DNA of 16,919 nucleotides, from NCBI GenBank assembly GCA_026386835.1, contig JAPLMV010000096.1:1-16919 (forward strand), in the 5' to 3' direction. Below, one piece after another: positions 14,164 to 16,919 of this stretch (position 1 is its first letter; each line of letters begins with the position of its first letter). Under the pieces are notes generated by a model, which was not told the origin of the DNA, made no database searches, and saw only the letters and a list, made by a program, of their open reading frames with translations. The stretch comes from Planctomycetota bacterium. GTDB taxonomy: Bacteria > Planctomycetota > Phycisphaerae > Sedimentisphaerales > Anaerobacaceae. Position numbers and translations under genes: made by a program.

Positions 14164-15141
14164 TCAAAATCTTCCGATAGTATTTACCCATAAGTTGTGC
14201 CAAACAGTAGAAGGTAAATATAATATTGTAAAATATATAAGTAAGGCTAAACATGCGCACAACGATAAAAACCATATAAAACTCTCTAAGAGAGCTTTTT
14301 TTTGTCCTTTAATGTCCAAATCTTTACACAGCTTGTTAATTTCTTCTTTTTTACGTTCTTCTCTTTGCTTTTTTTCGTTTATCTCAATTTTTTCGATACA
14401 ATAGAGCAATGGAGCGGTAAAAGATGTTATATGATTTTTGTTTATTTTGATTTTGCCAGTCTCTATTAATGCTGAGACCATACAAACTTTGAGGTTTTCA
14501 CTTGTAGCTATCAGATTAGAAAAATATTTTCTGACAAACGACTCTACTTCTCCGCATTTTTCAAGAACTTTATAATTATCATCAGCCTTTGTTAAAACCA
14601 ATACGACTGGAACATCTTTTCCATTTGGCCAATTATGGATACGATTTATTGCCTGTATCAATCCGTAGTCATTGTCGATTTTAGAATATATGTCTCCCTG
14701 AATTGTATGATCAGGATCTACCAATAATATGACTGCCTGAGCATGATCAATATGATCGAGGAGAGTGCGGACTTCATCTGATTCTATGTTTTTGATAAAA
14801 GCATTTGTAAAGACTTCTCCAGGATAATCCAATGCAACCATCAAACGATTCTGCCCTTGAAAGGTTACTTCAAGATAAGATTGGGTAATACCCTGGGTTG
14901 CCGGAGGCCAGATGCTGTTACGAATATTATCCGCTGCTGTGATATATTCTGTATGATCAGTTCCTCTAAGAGCTTTAATTTTGATTTTATCCTGTTTATT
15001 CCAGAGTTGTTCATATAATAATGATAAATAAACTGTTTTACCAGATGACCGCCTCCCAATAACAACTATTCGGTCGCGAATGTGGCTATTCTCTTTTTTG
15101 AGAAGGTCAGAAATCAGTTCATTTGAAGCAGAAGTATTCAT
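14164..15141 (-). CDS. P-loop GTPase with C-terminal membrane tail (double-GTPase/DO-GTPase-like)
   Basis: A 325-residue GTPase. The P-loop is GRRSSGKT (29-36). A switch-I candidate is WPPATQGIT at 78-86, with Thr82 or Thr86 as the candidate threonine. G3 is DYPG (105-108). G4 is TKAD (184-187), which specifies guanine, and G5 is probably VSAL (222-225). WPP-T before DYPGE is the pattern I associate with bacterial double-GTPase families linked to GAP1-type proteins. Residues 250-283 form a charged coiled coil, and 288-308 a membrane helix near the C-terminus, so the GTPase domain sits on the cytoplasmic side of the membrane. It follows the small membrane protein by 34 bases and precedes the GAP1-like gene by 12. 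The ribosome site is weak. It probably acts as the nucleotide-dependent switch of the operon. Being a GTPase is sure; the subfamily is likely. Confidence 0.85.
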   Translation of the reverse strand: MNTSASNELISDLLKKENSHIRDRIVVIGRRSSGKTVYLSLLYEQLWNKQDKIKIKALRGTDHTEYITAADNIRNSIWPPATQGITQSYLEVTFQGQNRLMVALDYPGEVFTNAFIKNIESDEVRTLLDHIDHAQAVILLVDPDHTIQGDIYSKIDNDYGLIQAINRIHNWPNGKDVPVVLVLTKADDNYKVLEKCGEVESFVRKYFSNLIATSENLKVCMVSALIETGKIKINKNHITSFTAPLLYCIEKIEINEKKQREERKKEEINKLCKDLDIKGQKKALLESFIWFLSLCACLALLIYFTILYLPSTVWHNLWVNTIGRF

Positions 15142-15175
15142 TTATTTATCCATTTCAAAAAGCAGTTTATAGGCA

Positions 15176-15475
15176 TTATTGCGAATGCATTAAATCTTTA
15201 TTAGATTCAGAGGAACTTTTATCCTCTTGTTTATTTTTAGAGGCCTCAAGCAATCTTTCCTGTAACGATTCGTTTGATGAACGCAGGCGATCCAAGTCCT
15301 CTTTCAAGGTCAAATTTTCTTGGTTTGAATTGTCGAGTTTTGCTTGAATCGCACTTTTATCTTTTATGAGTTGTTCCATTTCTTTGTTTTGAGGGATAGT
15401 CAAAAATGCTCCGATTAAGAGGCCTATCACAAAACCGAACGCAAGCGCAATAATTACAAATACTATTTTAGGCAT
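15176..15475 (-). CDS. Small membrane/coiled-coil protein, first gene of the GTPase operon
   Basis: A 99-residue protein. An N-terminal membrane helix lies at about residues 4-26 (VFVIIALAFGFVIGLLIGAF). It is followed by a continuous charged coiled coil at about 32-82 and a Ser/Lys/Glu-rich tail. I do not recognise a named family; the layout resembles small membrane-tethered coiled-coil scaffolds. The start ATG 15473-15475 has a GGAGAG ribosome site at a 7-base spacing. The gene is followed by the GTPase gene after 34 bases, and the operon promoter lies about 95 bases upstream. Because its coiled coil and that of the GTPase could pair, a tethering or assembly role is plausible (inference). 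It could also be the sensor. Confidence 0.75.
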   Translation of the reverse strand: MPKIVFVIIALAFGFVIGLLIGAFLTIPQNKEMEQLIKDKSAIQAKLDNSNQENLTLKEDLDRLRSSNESLQERLLEASKNKQEDKSSSESNKDLMHSQ

Positions 15476-15577
15476 GATATCTCTCCAAATTTAAATGAAT
15501 AAAATCTTTTCTAAAAGCATGTGCAACCTTTTTATATACATTCTCCATCTTGTAAGCCTTATCCTTTTATAAATTTT

Positions 15578-15607
15578 AATATACTTTTTTATATACCCCA
15601 TTGTCAA
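15578..15607 (-). promoter_or_regulatory. Promoter of the GTPase-protease operon
   Basis: On the minus strand: TTGACA (15602-15607, perfect -35), an 18-base spacer and TATATT (15578-15583, 5 of 6). Transcription would start near 15571, leaving a leader of about 95 bases. It is the best sigma-70-type match in the window. It points away from the pilT promoter, and their -35 boxes are about 31 bases apart. Confidence 0.55.
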
Positions 15608-15638
15608 GCGAAAAAAATTTAATTTGAGAATTTCCCCT

Positions 15639-15666
15639 TTGACCAAAGCCGCCCGACCTGTATACT
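15639..15666 (+). promoter_or_regulatory. Promoter of the pilT-like gene
   Basis: TTGACC (15639-15644), a 16-base spacer and TATACT (15661-15666), each 5 of 6 to consensus. Predicted start is near 15673, so the dispersed repeat copy would be transcribed as part of a leader of about 100 bases. Confidence 0.5.
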
Positions 15667-15672
15667 ATAGTT

Positions 15673-15732
15673 CGTGGTTAGTGATTTGTGATTAGTGAGT
15701 CGAATTTCAGATTTTTTAATACGAGATACGAG
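15673..15732 (+). repeat. Dispersed repeat, copy 2 (upstream of the pilT-like gene)
   Basis: CGTGGTTAGTGA (15673-15684), GTGATTAGTGA, TCGAA (15700-15704) and ACGAGATACGAG (15721-15732). The order and orientation match copy 1 at 2099-2148, with about 10 more bases between the outer blocks. It lies between the predicted promoter and the pilT-like start. Confidence 0.6.
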
Positions 15733-15770
15733 CCACAAGCGACCAGTTACGATATTATGCGGAGTAAAAT

Positions 15771-16907
15771 ATGTCCCAGGGATATTCCATCGCCGCCAAA
15801 GTGTACCCTACCGAAAACCTCGGCATAATGAGCATCCTCGATATGCTCAACTATTTTGTTGAAAAAGGTGCGATGCGTGTCTCCGACCTGCACATCAAGG
15901 TCGGCGCTGCCCCGTCTTACCGCATTAACGGCGACCTCATAAAACTAAAGGGCGTAACCGTTACCACCGAAATGGCAAAACAACTCATCTACCCCCTGCT
16001 TACCGAAGAAAACCTTGCGAAATTTAAAACCGACTACAGCGTCGATTGTTCATATCGGCTCGGCACGCTTCAATTCCGCATAAACATCTTTCAGGAAAAT
16101 GACGGCATTGCCGCCGCCATAAGAGCACTGTCGCTGGATATCCCAAAAATAGAACAAATCGGCTTTCCAAACAACATCTGGGAAGACATCATAAATAAAT
16201 CACAGGGCCTGGTCCTTCTGACAGGCATCACAGGCGCAGGCAAATCCACTACCATAGCCTCGCTTATCGACCAAATCGGCGAAAAAAACAACTGCCGAAT
16301 CATCACCATCGAAGACCCCATCGAATACATCTACCCACAGAAACACGCCATAATCTCCCAGCGGGAAGTTGGCAAGGACGTCCACTCCTTTATTGACGGC
16401 CTGCGATCTATGATGAGAGAAGACCCCGACATCATATTTATCGGTGAAATGCGGGACCCTGAAACAATCTCTATGACCCTTATGGCCGCCGAGACCGGAC
16501 ATCTGGTTTTCTCAACACTCCACACAAGAGACGTAACCGGTTCCATCACAAGAATCCTCGATTATTTCCCCGAAGGCAAACAAAGCGAGGTCCGAAACCA
16601 GCTTTCACTCGGGCTAAGATACATAATCTGCCAGAAACTCGTCCCCAAAAAAGACGGTACAGGCAGAATCGCCGCCATGGAAATCCTCAGCAATAATTAC
16701 GCCTGCGCAAATCTCATACGAGTTGGAAAAGTTGAGCAGATTTATTCCCAGCTCCAGACAAAGACACGCGACAAGCCCGATGAGAAAATTATAACTATGG
16801 AAAGTCATCTGGCTCGCTTAGTCAAGGAAAACAAGATAGACCTACTTGAGGCACAGAAATATGCTAACAATCTCGCCAGCTTTGTCGACGCTATGAAAAG
16901 AGATTGA
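15771..16907 (+). CDS. Type IV pilus retraction ATPase, PilT/PilU-like
   Basis: A 378-residue hexameric-type secretion ATPase that powers pilus retraction or twitching at the inner membrane. The N-terminal PAS-like domain has VSDLHIKVGAAPSYRINGDL (38-56). The ATPase core has Walker A GITGAGKST (152-160), the Asp box EDPIEY (181-186), Walker B DIIFIGEMRD (220-229, Glu226) and the His-box region TGHLVFSTLH (242-251). These are PilT hallmarks and the length is typical. The AIRNLIR-like C-terminal motif is degenerate (ACANLIRVGK), so PilU-like is also possible. ATG 15771 has GGAG at a 6-base spacing, giving a 19-residue tail before the usual PilT start (Met20). It diverges from the GTPase operon and has core-like base composition. 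No other pilus gene is in the window. Confidence 0.9.
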   Translation: MSQGYSIAAKVYPTENLGIMSILDMLNYFVEKGAMRVSDLHIKVGAAPSYRINGDLIKLKGVTVTTEMAKQLIYPLLTEENLAKFKTDYSVDCSYRLGTLQFRINIFQENDGIAAAIRALSLDIPKIEQIGFPNNIWEDIINKSQGLVLLTGITGAGKSTTIASLIDQIGEKNNCRIITIEDPIEYIYPQKHAIISQREVGKDVHSFIDGLRSMMREDPDIIFIGEMRDPETISMTLMAAETGHLVFSTLHTRDVTGSITRILDYFPEGKQSEVRNQLSLGLRYIICQKLVPKKDGTGRIAAMEILSNNYACANLIRVGKVEQIYSQLQTKTRDKPDEKIITMESHLARLVKENKIDLLEAQKYANNLASFVDAMKRD

Positions 16908-16919
16908 TTTGCCCTTGCA

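Noticed and set aside
1..16919. tRNA or rRNA genes, CRISPR arrays, insertion sequences, phage genes
   Set aside because: No cloverleaf, spaced direct-repeat array, transposase or integrase motif was seen on either strand by eye.

Overview
The window reads as chromosomal DNA of a Gram-negative-type (diderm) bacterium. An LptD-like outer-membrane assembly protein, a PilT-type pilus ATPase and paired LolC/E-like permeases support this. My best guess is a planctomycete-like lineage, possibly Phycisphaerae. That rests on the combination of gene types, aspartate-proline-asparagine-rich proteins and dispersed intergenic repeats, not on any marker I can compare.

Layout. Positions 1-10228 hold a minus-strand run of core genes. 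In transcription order they are an LptD-like barrel protein, class II fructose-bisphosphate aldolase, an S41 (tail-specific) protease with a long N-terminal extension, class II lysyl-tRNA synthetase (TTG start), an FtsX/LolC/E-type permease, and a second such permease cut off by the window edge. A small plus-strand gene of unknown function (10338-10610) diverges from the LptD-like gene. A 394-base AT-rich gap without a gene follows (10611-11004).

Positions 11005-15475 hold a visibly AT-richer minus-strand operon of five genes. These are a small membrane/coiled-coil protein, a P-loop GTPase with a C-terminal membrane tail, a large protein whose N-terminal half resembles GTPase-associated protein 1 (GAP1) and which carries a central membrane segment and a Cys/DPN-rich tail, a short TPR-like protein, and a membrane-anchored trypsin-like serine protease with an intact His/Asp/Ser triad. 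A strong-looking promoter (TTGACA, 18 bases, TATATT) precedes the operon. I read this as a compact membrane-tethered GTPase-protease signalling or conflict system, and it is the main candidate for something undescribed. Positions 15771-16907 return to core-type composition with a PilT-like retraction ATPase, transcribed divergently from its own promoter.

How the island genes might work together (inference): the GTPase is the nucleotide-dependent switch at the inner membrane. The GAP1-like protein is its partner and perhaps carries the signal across the membrane. The TPR protein is an adaptor, and the protease is the executing enzyme, probably in the periplasm. The TPR and protease frames overlap by 104 bases, and the protease has no visible ribosome site, so they may be made as one fused or tightly coupled product.

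Other signals: a dispersed repeat (CGTGGTTNGTGA ... ACGAGATACGAG) lies upstream of two unrelated genes and forms the end of lysS; roughly helically phased A/T tracts lie at the left edge of the island; and several start codons need correction. I saw no tRNA, rRNA, CRISPR array, integrase or transposase.
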